Shown here piece after piece: positions 54,071 through 64,000 of a stretch of 64,000 nt of DNA (the first letter of the stretch is position 1; each line of letters starts with the position of its first letter). Both the position numbers and the translations under genes were made by a program. Under the pieces are notes generated by a model. That model saw nothing but the letters and a program-made list of their open reading frames with translations, was not told the origin of the DNA and did not search any database. The DNA comes from Euclidia mi (Eukaryota > Arthropoda > Insecta > Lepidoptera > Erebidae), in contig OX123196.2 of NCBI GenBank assembly GCA_944739405.2, forward strand, positions 54,040,196 to 54,104,195, written 5' to 3'.

Positions 54071-54735
54071 AGTAAATAAGTTACGATAAAAAATATATTT
54101 TTAAATTACCTTTTTAAGGTGAATAAAGCAGTTGATATACCTACATAATATCACTAATAATCACTACCTATATGCAATGATAGGGTCAATGACGAGATCA
54201 TTACTACGTAATGGTTTTCGAATACAAAACCACGTTACGTATTTCAGACTTTTGGAAGTTATATGCTTATTATTTGGAAAATTATCACGATCGTCAAGTA
54301 TTTGTCTAAAATCTTCCAAACTAAATTAGGCCTTCTCAAATTGCAGGGAGGCACGAGCCCAGTATGCTCAGTTACATAATTATATTAAATCACCAATCGA
54401 GAGCAGGCTGCAGTAATAAGTGAGTTAACTAATAGATTAGAAATAAAATTTAACTTCAGAGTCAATTTTAAATTAAATATTTGACACATAATCAATCACA
54501 TTTATTTACGGTAAAATAGAAAAAGTCACTGACAGTATCATTGGCTTAGTTAGAAAAAAAAACTCAAATGTTTACAAAATCATATTATATATACCGGTCA
54601 AATTAACGCCCTTATATATACGCCTAGGTCTAAAATAAGTGAGAAATAAAATAATATAAAGGAATAAAACCAGGAGCCCGCATGGTTAGTAAGAAAGAAA
54701 ATAAAATTGTGTGCGTACTTCTAACTGGCACCGAA
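54071..54735. other. No supported gene
   Basis: AT-rich; short frames only, none with a domain. Confidence 0.45.
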
Positions 54736-54736
54736 C

Positions 54737-55400
54737 TCAAAAAGTGTTGTTGTTAAAAATATTAGTTTTTCTGCTGCCTAGTGCGAGCATCTTTAGATGT
54801 TGGTAAAGGCTCTTGGAGATTAGTCCATTTACTGACACAACTATCGGCACAAGGATCGCCGAGTTCACATCCCACATATCGACAATCTCATGAGCTGGGC
54901 CCAAATATTTGAACTCCTTCTCTTTTTCTGCTTTTACGAGATTGCTGTCATGCGATATGGTAATAACGTCTATCAATGCGAGTCGCTCTGCTCGGTCTAT
55001 CACTACAATATCACGCTTATTGGCTACAATAAACCTGTCTGTAATGATAGACCTATACCAGGACAACAACGTACGACCATTTTTTCGAGAACTTGGACGG
55101 GCACAATCTGTGTCTGTAGTACGGTGAACCAATGAGATTATATTTAAGGACTAGTTGCTGATGGATTATATTGGCCACTTGATTGTGTCTGTGCAAATAC
55201 TGGCCATTTGCAAAACCCGAACAACCGGATACTATATGTCTGAGAGATTTCCCGGGCTGGTGACATGCCCGCCATATGTCAATCGCACCGTCCCTCAGTA
55301 TATACTATCGGCAGACACAGACAGAGTAATTATGAAGACAATACCTTTGGTTTCACCGAAGAGAATAATAGAAATAAGAGAATAGAATATTAATTAAAAT
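54737..55400 (-). pseudogene. R2-like LINE C-terminal fragment (zinc motif and endonuclease-like domain)
   Basis: The minus strand encodes DGAIDIWRACHQPGKSLRHI then VSGCSGFA and LHRHNQVANIIHQQL: a CCHC-type finger whose first Cys is now Trp. After a frameshift near 55060 comes WYRSIITDRFIVANKRDIVV, LIDVITISHDSNLVKAEKEK, AHEIVDMWDVNSAILVPIVV and SKSLYQHLKMLAL. The order of finger, then (K)PD...D-(I/V)-T and a VKAEKEK helix resembles the restriction-like endonuclease end of R2/R4-group LINEs; the usual NKPD is NKRD here. RT is absent. Group assignment is inferred. Confidence 0.7.
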
Positions 55401-56035
55401 TATTACACAAACTTGCAGTACTGCAGGTTTATGTAATTATTTTTATAAAATTAAAAGACAGAGGAGGACTAGTCTCACCATCAAAATGTGTATTAAATAT
55501 TTTTAAAGTTACAGTAAATGTTGTATGTGAAGGCAGTGATAGTCTGTGTGCGATAGCTGAAAGCTTGTGATGATCGATGAAAACACTTTTCTTGAGATAT
55601 ATAATTGTATTCAAGTATACTTATTTTTCAAAGAAATATTGCAGTATAGTTTCTACATCACAATAGTGCAAAGGCTACCTTTTTTTTGCAATAACTGTCA
55701 CCCACATCGGCGAACACGTGGGCCGAAGCTAGTCTGTAAAATAAAAGTATCGATAAAGTTATAACGACACTATGTTTATGCGTCACAATCTTTATACGAA
55801 TAAATCAAAATGCCCATGAACGAAGTATCAAAGTTTCAAATTAAGTTCTATTAAATTTTGACGGGTAATGGGTCCCCACTACGGTGACCTATGTCAGACC
55901 TTTGAGTGATGGGATCCCTACGTCTATAACATAATATATATAGTCTAAGAGGTGAACAAACTTTTACTTAAAAAAATCAAGTTGCTCTTTTTAATCTCAA
56001 ATGCAAAAAAGGATGTATATACATACATGCATACA
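55401..56035. other. No supported gene
   Basis: AT-rich. 55858-55920 (gacgggtaatgggtccccac tacggtgacc) looks like a repeat fragment but I cannot name it. Confidence 0.4.
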
Positions 56036-56039
56036 TACA

Positions 56040-56275
56040 TAGACTCACGCCTGTTTCCCCGAAGGGGTAGGCAGAGGCATATTGAACGCCCACTTTTCGC
56101 CAGTGTTTTGATCCCACCTAATAGGTGGCGAGCCTATTGCCGCTTATTGGGACATTTTGTTTGCCAGAGCCTCGTCCGTTGATCGGCAGGTGCACCACTT
56201 GCAGGTGAGGTTGGCTTGGGACCCTAAGTTCTTGGTGGGAACCCTATACACCCAAATATAGGCTATATATACACA
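56040..56275 (+). repeat. Moth repeat 'gactcacg...ggggtaggcag' (4 of 4, longest copy)
   Basis: Begins agactcacgcctgtttcccc then gaaggggtaggcagaggca and continues with cccacttttcgccagtgttt, taataggtggcgagcctatt, gccagagcctcgtccgttga and cttggtgggaaccctatac. The other copies keep only the first 40-60 bases. Non-coding; it ends where the Tc1-like element starts. Confidence 0.7.
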
Positions 56276-57610
56276 CATCAAAAAAGTCTAAGCAACACAT
56301 ACAAATTTCAATTTTACAATGTGTTTTCGCATTATATCCTTAGTATTTTCTTATTTATATTATTTTTTAATGCTTTTTTGATATTAAACAACTAGTTATT
56401 TTTTTCATGAACATCTTAATGAACAATAATTACGGGTAAGTACTGTATGTAGAGTATGTACGTAGTACAAATTAAGGTGCCTAACCAACTAAACTTAAAC
56501 TAAAATTAAATGGTTGTACAAAAATTGCATAATTTAATACAAAGTGTGGCCTCTATTATTGAGAACTTGCTGGCACCGATTATTCATAGAATCGATGAGA
56601 TTGTTAATGTTATCCTGCGGCAATCGCTCCCAATGAAATTTGAGTAAGTCCATCAGTTGTTGGGTTGTTGTCACTCCATCCAAGTCCTTTAAAACACGTC
56701 TCTGGAGCATGTCCCATGCATGCTCGATGGGATTGAGGTCTGGCGATTGTGCAGGCCGAGGCAATACCAGGATGTTTTCCCTTGCCAAGTACTCCCGTGT
56801 GTGCTAAACTGTATGCGAACGCGCCTTGTCATGCATCAACATGAAATTGGAGCCAAGCGTTTATGCGAATGGATGGAAATAAGACCTTAGAACACCCTCA
56901 ACGTAATTTACAGCGTTCATGTTACCGTTTACAAAAACGAGCTCAGTTCATCTGTTATTCATAATACCCACCAATACCATAACGGTTGAGCCGTTGCATA
57001 GATGCACTTCCTGAACACACCTCAGTCTTTCAGTATTTCCAGGACGACGGTACACTCTAGTATCAGGCTTGAACCCACATCGAGACTCATCGCAAAATAA
57101 AATTTTATCCCATTGTTCCCGGGTCCATGTAATGTGTTCCCTACACCATTCATTTCGACAAGCGCGATTCCCGTGACGTATCAGTGGGCACTTAATTGAC
57201 CGTCGCGCTCGTAGGCCATACTCATGCAGTCAATTTCGCACAGTTTGGCAGCTAACAACAACACCACTTGAATTATGTAGCCTTAAACCTATCTCTCGAG
57301 CGGTTAACATCGGCTGGCGTCTTGCAGTCAGTTGTATGTATCGATCTTGCCGTGTGGTTGTACACCTACCTCGACCTGGGTGCTGCTCAGCAGGATCGCC
57401 CGTGTTAGTGTAACGCTGATGAAGACGGCAAATAACGTTCCTGTTGATACCAAAATACCGAGATACCTGAGATTGACTTCTTCCCGCTTGCAACATGCCT
57501 ACAGCTCTTTGCATTTCATCTGCGTTCAAATGACGTCGCTCCATCAAAATCCAAATTTGTTCAAAAGTTTAGTTATTGATTTTGTTGCTTTGTTTGTTAA
57601 ATCTTCTGTA
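56276..57610 (-). mobile_element. Tc1-like DD34E transposon (right copy, complete length)
   Basis: About 1.3 kb. Imperfect terminal inverted repeats are visible: the left end reads atcaaaaaagtctaagcaac and the right end, reversed, has aacaaacaaagcaac; both lie in TA-rich flanks. The element is fully spanned by one transposase reading frame on the minus strand. The TIRs have diverged, so exact ends are uncertain by a few bases. A partial second copy opens the window (1-735). Confidence 0.75.
56534..57547 (-). pseudogene. Tc1-like transposase, four nonsense codons, no frameshift
   Basis: One reading frame of 337 codons. The order is N-terminal helix-turn-helix (about residues 20-50), first catalytic Asp in FCDES, second Asp in MHDKARSHT, then Glu in SPDLNPIEHAW. 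I count 34 residues between the second Asp and the Glu, the Tc1 (DD34E) signature. Stops lie at 57230-57232 (TGA), 56948-56950 (TGA), 56861-56863 (TAA) and 56804-56806 (TAG), all in the same frame. No indel has occurred, so decay was by point mutation only. It encoded a cut-and-paste transposase inserting at TA, and is not functional now. Confidence 0.9.
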
Positions 57611-59567
57611 CCTATATAAGTATATTAAATTCTTGCAAATAGTAATCGGTACTGCACCTAAATGTTATGTAATTATGATTTACATTCTGCAAACCATTGT
57701 GGCAAACGCGATTCATTTTGGAAATGCTATTGGGCACAAGAAGCCGAAATTAGACATGTATGTTCCTTGAGGACCGTAGCGTTGCACTTAAAAGAGATTA
57801 CCGGAAATACCTGCGGGATCCGGCATAATCGGTTAAATTAAAAACAAATGTTGGGCGTAGCTGCGCGCATCCTCATGAATTGAATTCTCATAATTATAGT
57901 CTTGGATGCAACTTGCCTTAGTCATTCCTTGGCCTCATGATCCGAGGCTCGACGCTAGAAGAAATTAACAATTGAATACGGGTAATTTTAAACAGAACGC
58001 AAACGAGCAAACCCTTGGTGGTAAGCGATTACTACCACCGACCCTTGCAACACCAAAGGAGTAACAAGTGCGTTGCTCTCTGGATAGAAAAAAAGGTATA
58101 GGTAAGGGGGGAGCAAGATGAAGGAGGTGGAAATGGAGATTGGCCTTCGGCACTTTCACTGACCGAATGAAAAGCAACAGTACAAATATATTTTACGCTT
58201 TATTTGACAATGTTTTTTTTCGAACTTAAGTGCTGCTCTTTCAACTTTTGTCGCACCGTCCATTCCACTTCGATACAACGTCTGTCTACTTAGTGATTAA
58301 ACTTTCTGATAGGTTAAAGTGATAGCCAAATGAAATTACCATGTTGTAAAATATGTGAATGAAACATATTTCCTAATTCGAAATTAAACAAATAACTCAA
58401 TTTTGAATTAATTAAGTAGGTAAAATAATAGTAAAACTATTGATGGGCTAAAATTTTCTGTGGGTCGCTCAGGTATAAACATTATCTTTAAATAGCAATA
58501 GATAAAAGTCTACGCTATAATTTAAAGAAGATTCTATAACTTTCTCAAAATATTGAAGATGTCTTTTTTAATATTAACTTATTTGGTTGCTAATTTTAGT
58601 TCTATATTTCGATTTGCAAGTTCTTTTTTATCAATGTAGCATGAAATTTTACGTTTTTTGAGTAATTAAAGTGTTAATTTTAATAAATAACTCAAAATTG
58701 TACATAATGATAAAACAAAATCCGCCTCAAGGTTGTTTCGTTCCGTTGCATTTTCTGAAAAAGTTTACCGTAGTTATATATATTTTATTTACACCATCAG
58801 AATCAAGAAATTTAAAGGAACAAAACGCCAAACAACTTAAAAAAAAAACGCAGATATTTTAATGTGAGAATTTTCGATTGAAAATAAGGGATGTTTTTCG
58901 ATATTAAGCCAAAATAAGGCGTAAAAATAAATATTGAATTCCCATAAATTTTGACGTTATGCGAATGAAGTGTAAATACAAAAGTTGTAGATCTTTTTAT
59001 TACCTACAACTTTGCCATTGACGTTTTTCCGTAGGCCTTATAGTTTTGCTGGCAATCGAGATAAACCCTTTTTTACCCTTAAAATCGCAACCCCATCCAC
59101 TTCCCGACCTCAGATCGCCCGTAATTTATTTTTGCTGTATTCTCTTCCTTCTCTAATGGGTTTCATCCTACTATTATTTTACTTCACTTTTGACCGTTTC
59201 CTAACGTATCTGCACTGGTCTAATACGTGTATTGTATCTAATGCGCAATTAACTGCAGCCAGTCTAATATACTCGCTGCGGCCTACGTAGCATTGTACTA
59301 CGATACTGTCGCTCGTAGCTATATACGTGCTTTGAATTGTTGGTCATAATACGCTACGTACGGCGTAGAATGTGCTACGAGTTTAGGTGTTCTACAAACT
59401 TATAATAAATAAATGTTTTTAAAAAGGTACTTGGCTTATTGTTTTCTATCTGTGTACGGTGATACAGGATTTGTTTACAAAGGGAAACAGTCTATTTCAG
59501 AACATAAATTCGGCATTTTTGTCATCTTTTTTACAAGAAATCTTATCATTTTAATGTAAGTATTTAA

Positions 59568-60232
59568 TGGCGCTGATACACTTGAGCATTCACCTGTAAT
59601 GAGCATTCTCACGAATGTTACAAAACAAATGAGTGTGTCTTAGCGAGCATTCTTAAGAACATTTGGGCGAGCCTTAGAATAAAGATAATACATAGAATTC
59701 GCGCTACAATGGCGGTTAAACCCAATATATTTACTTCACTTTGACTTATGATTTTAATCTAGGGAAGATTCTTCGTAGTTTGTCACTAATTTTAACTTGA
59801 CTAGTGTTGGGCTTACTCGGACTAAATATCGATAATGTATACAATAGATCCTTAGATTTGGTTTATTCAGAATTAATTTCAATAGAATGTTGATAAACTT
59901 TCGATATCAATAAAAAAAATTGAACGTAGGAATATACACTTGTGTGATTTATTAAACCTGTTCAAATTAAAATCTGGATTTTATTATTTAAAAACGTCAT
60001 TTGTTTATGTATCTTACTCCTTCTCTAGAAATAACTCATAAGTGAAACTGAAGTAAACATACTGGGTAAAACTGCTGTTGCAGTGAGATTTCTATATTTT
60101 TCTATATTCTACGGACTATTTGAATTTAGAGTGTTCGCTAGAATGATCGTGAAAATGTTTGGTTCGACGAAAAAGAAAACGGCGAATGCTCGCTGTTCTG
60201 TTACAAGTGAATGCTCAGGTGTATCAGCGCCA
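59568..60232. mobile_element. PIF/Harbinger-like MITE, right copy
   Basis: Same element as 2691-3355, carried by the large direct repeat, with the same terminal inverted repeats and TAA flanks. It is not an independent insertion. Confidence 0.8.
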
Positions 60233-60245
60233 TAACATAATAAAT

Positions 60246-61071
60246 TGAGACGGAGGATCTCAGGTAGGATGTCGGGGTTCGAGAGAAACACTGCTAGGCT
60301 GAACAGGTTCTTTATTATATCTCACTACCGCTTACATACAGTATGACCGAACTAGGTAAGCACTGGCCTGAGGGCTGGAGCGTAGACTCCTGCTGCTCTC
60401 CGACGCTCGCAGGGTAGCTGCTCGTAGGGTCGCCGATGAGCTGGCCAAGGTGCGCTGCGCAGGCAGCTCTGTGGTCGAGGTTCAGGCTGAGCGGGGTCTC
60501 AGGCTGTGCAGCCGATGTGGGCCGAGCGGTCAGGCTCAAGCGTCCGTTTCCTGGCTGTAGGAGCTCGTAGGCAGGAACGGAGGCTTGGGTGGCAGCTGGC
60601 TAGTAGCGGCACGGCGCCAGCAGCTCGTGGCTTGTAGCCCGTAGAGAGCAGACAGGTGCAGTGAGCCCGTAGGAAGGATCGTGGCCCGTAGGGAGAACTG
60701 GAAACAGCATAGAGAATACACAACAACCGGTCAGGAACAGGCGGTCCCTAGATCGGCTGTTATGCTTAGGAGACACAGATACTACAGACAGAACGTAAAG
60801 GCACACAGACAACTAGAATATGCTTACCCCCAGCGGGACAGTAGAAAGAGAAGTAGGATTGTAGTTGTAGTTACTACAACCATCAGCGAGACGGTGTGTA
60901 GGGCAAGTGATCGACTTAGATCGCGCACCCATCTTATATAGATATAGGCTTATGACTCACAACTGCCTTTAGCCAGTGAACATGACCATATTTGGTAATA
61001 TTGCGAACGGCTAAGCTGGCGTTAAGCGCCTGCGAGATATTAGAACGCAATACGTGTAGTATTACGTTACA
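60246..61071 (-). repeat. Gypsy B 3' LTR, right copy
   Basis: Identical, as far as I can see, to 3369-4194. It belongs to the duplicated block and ends just before the gypsy A 3' LTR at 61157. Confidence 0.85.
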
Positions 61072-61156
61072 ATACCCCGCTCTGTACAGCAGGATTTTTC
61101 GTGTCTAGACAAGAAAAATCCGTCTAACTAAGTCCTCCGAACTTCTGTAGACAGTG

Positions 61157-64000
61157 TGTCGCACGAGTGATTGATTTCCACGGGGTAGCCGGGATCGATC
61201 ACTCGCCGAGCAATTAAAGAGAGATAATTAGGTTGACTTACGGGAAATAAATAAAAAATATCACCAGGAAAGTTTAAACTCGCGTTTTAATTCCAATTAT
61301 TCGATGGCTTTAGTTATAAAGAAAAACTGACAATTAAGATTTACAGATGAGACAATTATCCAGGGCGTGGGTGACGTTGGCACTTCACAGGTCTTCGGAT
61401 GATCGTAGTACTCAACTCGGTGGTGCTGGCCGGAAGAAAGGGACGAAGCCACGTGTCCGCTGTATTTATAGGGCCGGCGCGGAGGGGCGCGAGGGAACGG
61501 CCCATTGCTGTGCGTCACTCGTAGCGAGGCTCGCGGCGCAGGAGCGCGATGTGACGTCACACCACCCCCCCCCCCCCGTTAGGCCGGGATTTGCCCTAAG
61601 GAAAATTCCCTAGCCCAACGGGCGTAGCAGCCCTGAAGATACTCCCTGAAATTAGAGAAAACAAGGGCAAGAGTACCTTGAACAAGTGACAACCCTATAC
61701 GCTAATTAGGATACCTAAATAATAATGACCCACGCTTGCATTCTTCACGCGTACAACGGCAGTCTGAATTTGAACATAAACATTTATCATTCATAATTCA
61801 TCACACATACCTACATGTAAATGCCGAGGCCAGTGTAATAGCCTAATATTAAAAATAACAATCTATGGAGAAGCGCTTAGGGTAATTATTAGGTATTAAT
61901 GATTTGTAGATATAAGAAACTTGATCTAGCCCTACGACTTATAAATCTTGGGTTCGGCCTTTGCCACTAGATAAGTAAACTTTTTGAATATAGTTAGGTA
62001 TAACAACAGATTTTTCGTAAAGATGAACAAAAATAATACAAGCCGCAGACACGACTGGACCGCTCAATGTCAAAGGAAAGAAATTAATAAATATTTTGCT
62101 CTCATTAATAACTAGAACACGACCAGTAACCACCTTTTGAATGTAAACAATGGTGAGTCATTAGTTAGGCATTTATTTATCGGCGCGTCGCTGAGTGAAC
62201 GCGCGTGCGTCATAACGACAACTAGGTACGATCTGAATGGTAGGTACTATTCGACTGTTCCGAGCTCGCGACGCACGGTTAATCACCATGATCGTTTATA
62301 AAGTACCTATAATAACAATTTGATTATGGAATTTATACAGAATTAAGAATAACAACAGAACTTCAGAACAAGGCACGGCGAAAAACAATACGCCAATCAA
62401 GATGCATTTCAACAAATAGATTTGCGGAAAGAAAATACACATGCGAGAATCGAACTTGTATGCTCAGCTAATAGCGACCTTTTAACCACTGATCAACAGG
62501 GTAAAAAAACAATATATTTAGTTTATGGTTAGTATTTTTTAAAACAATGTTCAACATCACATTTGAGTACACAATTAAAAAATAGTATTGTTTACGAGAA
62601 AAAAAATATTTGCTACCCACCACAGAAAATATCAATTTATAGTAGGCACTACTACAAACGGTAATATAAATTAGAAACGTTCGTTTGAAAAAATTAAACA
62701 ATGAATAGGTAGAAGGTATTCTTATTGTTGTTTTTATACTTTTATTATTCTTTGTAATTAATCAACTTTAAATCCTTGATGTGCCAATCGCCTAAAGGTT
62801 TTCCAGCCATGTCGTTAAGTTTGTATACTAGAGGTGATTTTTTTGAGGCAATCTTACATTTAATAAATTTAGGCGCCAATTTCTTGCTAAAGTATTTGTC
62901 CTTATCACTAAGATGAAACGTTCTGCGCCAAACTATATCACCGACATTGAATTCTGCCTGTTTACGGCGAAGATTATAAGATGAACAATTTCGTTGGTGG
63001 GCCGACAACAGAGCTGAATGTACCTTCTCGAAAATAGAAGATAAATAGCCTAAAGTTTCGGCATAGCCGTCCCGTGGTTCAAGCACCATATCGGAATTAA
63101 ATTCCTTATCAATATACTGAGAACCACATGTTATGACCTCCCTACCAAAAACAAGGAAATTAGGAGAATAACCAGTAACCTCACTAACTGCGCAGTTAAG
63201 GGCGAATTTAACTTTAGTGATTAGAGTGTCCCAGATTCGATGATCAGATGCTATGAAAGTTGAAATAGCTGTCATAATGGTTTTGTTGTAACGTTCAACT
63301 GAGTTAACGTGGGGAGTATACAACGGTGTAAAATGCAAATTTGGAATTTTATATTTTGACAACATACTTTTAAAGGTTGCGCTAATAAATTGTTTACCGT
63401 TATCCAAAACAATAGTAGATGGAATTCCATGCACCAAAAATACATTTTCCTCAAGAATTTTTGTTATCACTTCTGCAGTTGCCCGTTTAATGGGGAAAAG
63501 TAAACAATATTTAGAGAAACAACAACTGACCACAAATATAAAAGTGTTTTGTTTCCTGCTGGGAGGCAATGGACCAATCAAATCAATACTCATCGTCTGA
63601 AAGGGCTTTTGACATGATTTGGGTTTTCCCATTAGACCTAAATTTGGGTGATTTTGGTGTTTATGGGTGATACAAGGTTCACATGAACTGACGAACTTGA
63701 CAACATCAGTGTACATACCAGGCCAAAAGTAATTAAGTGCGAGACGTTTGTATGTCTTAAAAATACCCAGATGTCCAGCAGTGGGCGAAGAATGATTCTC
63801 CCTTAGAATGTAATTTCTTTGGTCAGACGGAATAACCTCTTTCCATTGAAATTCTCTAGTGAGAGGGTTTAATATTTTTTTAAAACAATACAATTTATTG
63901 TTTATTACTTGATAGTTAACAAAGGAATTCGGAGAACTTAAACAGCCTTTATAGATATTTAAATACCAAGGATCATAAGTAGAAACTGGTAAATTCTGAT
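61157..64000 (-). mobile_element. Gypsy A, right copy (3' part only in window)
   Basis: Contains the 3' LTR (61157-61561), polypurine tract (61562-61577), 3' non-coding region and integrase. It is preceded by the same AGTG target copy (61153-61156). It belongs to the large duplicated block and is not an independent insertion. Confidence 0.92.
62745..64000 (-). CDS. Gypsy A integrase, right copy (cut by window end)
   Basis: Same frame as 5866-7121, with one amino-acid change (Thr for Ile at 63055). It is open through the zinc region, DD35E core and C-terminal tail. RNase H and the 5' half of the element lie beyond the window. Confidence 0.93.
   Translation of the reverse strand, partial: QNLPVSTYDPWYLNIYKGCLSSPNSFVNYQVINNKLYCFKKILNPLTREFQWKEVIPSDQRNYILRENHSSPTAGHLGIFKTYKRLALNYFWPGMYTDVVKFVSSCEPCITHKHQNHPNLGLMGKPKSCQKPFQTMSIDLIGPLPPSRKQNTFIFVVSCCFSKYCLLFPIKRATAEVITKILEENVFLVHGIPSTIVLDNGKQFISATFKSMLSKYKIPNLHFTPLYTPHVNSVERYNKTIMTAISTFIASDHRIWDTLITKVKFALNCAVSEVTGYSPNFLVFGREVITCGSQYIDKEFNSDMVLEPRDGYAETLGYLSSIFEKVHSALLSAHQRNCSSYNLRRKQAEFNVGDIVWRRTFHLSDKDKYFSKKLAPKFIKCKIASKKSPLVYKLNDMAGKPLGDWHIKDLKLINYKE

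Larger units (their letters stand above)
56876..64000. repeat. Right copy of the 7.1-kb near-identical direct repeat
   Basis: Same order and content as 1-7121: Tc1-like transposase 5' part, moth repeat fragment, Harbinger-like MITE, gypsy B 3' LTR, gypsy A 3' LTR and gypsy A integrase. The only coding difference seen is an Ile-to-Thr change in the gypsy A integrase region (63055). The sequence left of 56876 (rest of the Tc1-like element) would lie before base 1 in the left copy, so the duplicated unit probably extends beyond both window edges. Confidence 0.97.

Overview
The window looks like a stretch of insect, almost certainly lepidopteran (moth or butterfly), nuclear DNA. It is AT-rich, has no operon-like coding, and consists almost entirely of nested, decaying transposable elements (TEs). 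The evidence for Lepidoptera is the repeat content: a tRNA-derived SINE with the conserved 'actgctgggcacgggcctc' core, the short 'gactcacgcctg...ggggtaggcag' repeat in four places, RTE-type LINE tails, and a CsRn1/Kabuki-like Ty3/gypsy element with a tRNA-Trp-type primer site. I found no convincing host gene, tRNA, rRNA, CRISPR array or prokaryotic feature.

Layout, left to right. (1) 1-7121 is repeated almost perfectly at 56876-64000: at least three substitutions and two 2-base indels over 7.1 kb. It contains part of a Tc1-like DD34E transposon, a PIF/Harbinger-like MITE, the 3' LTR of gypsy element B, and most of the 3' half of gypsy element A. (2) 3369-14063 is gypsy element B (minus strand). 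It lacks RT-RNase H and the integrase core, and carries three later insertions: gypsy A (4280-9376, AGTG target duplication), a common moth repeat (about 9722-10055), and a 1.09-kb TIR element with three 197-bp tandem repeats (10473-11563). (3) 14064-25900 is gene-poor, with LINE fragments, SINE remnants and several large hairpins. (4) 25905-34678 is gypsy element C (plus strand, CsRn1-like), with all domains recognisable but broken. Its integrase is split by a 5'-truncated antisense LINE (E), and that LINE holds a DDE transposon with an unusually long D-to-E spacing. (5) 34680-41030 holds SINEs, a second copy of the long-spacing DDE transposon (36782-38409, TA duplications), RTE fossils and one unidentified coding fragment (39970-40580). 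(6) 41030-45640 is LINE D (minus strand), nearly intact except for 5' truncation and a 4-base frameshift. (7) 45640-56275 is mostly unassigned sequence with repeat remnants and a fragment of an R2-like LINE. (8) 56276 to the end starts the second copy of block 1.

How the parts relate: nothing here acts as a pathway. The informative content is insertion history. Element A is younger than B; the long-spacing DDE transposon is probably younger than LINE E, which is younger than gypsy C. The 56.9-kb-period duplication, or assembly duplication, is younger than the A and B insertions it contains. Gene absence plus layered retroelements would fit a W chromosome or other heterochromatin; that is inference only.
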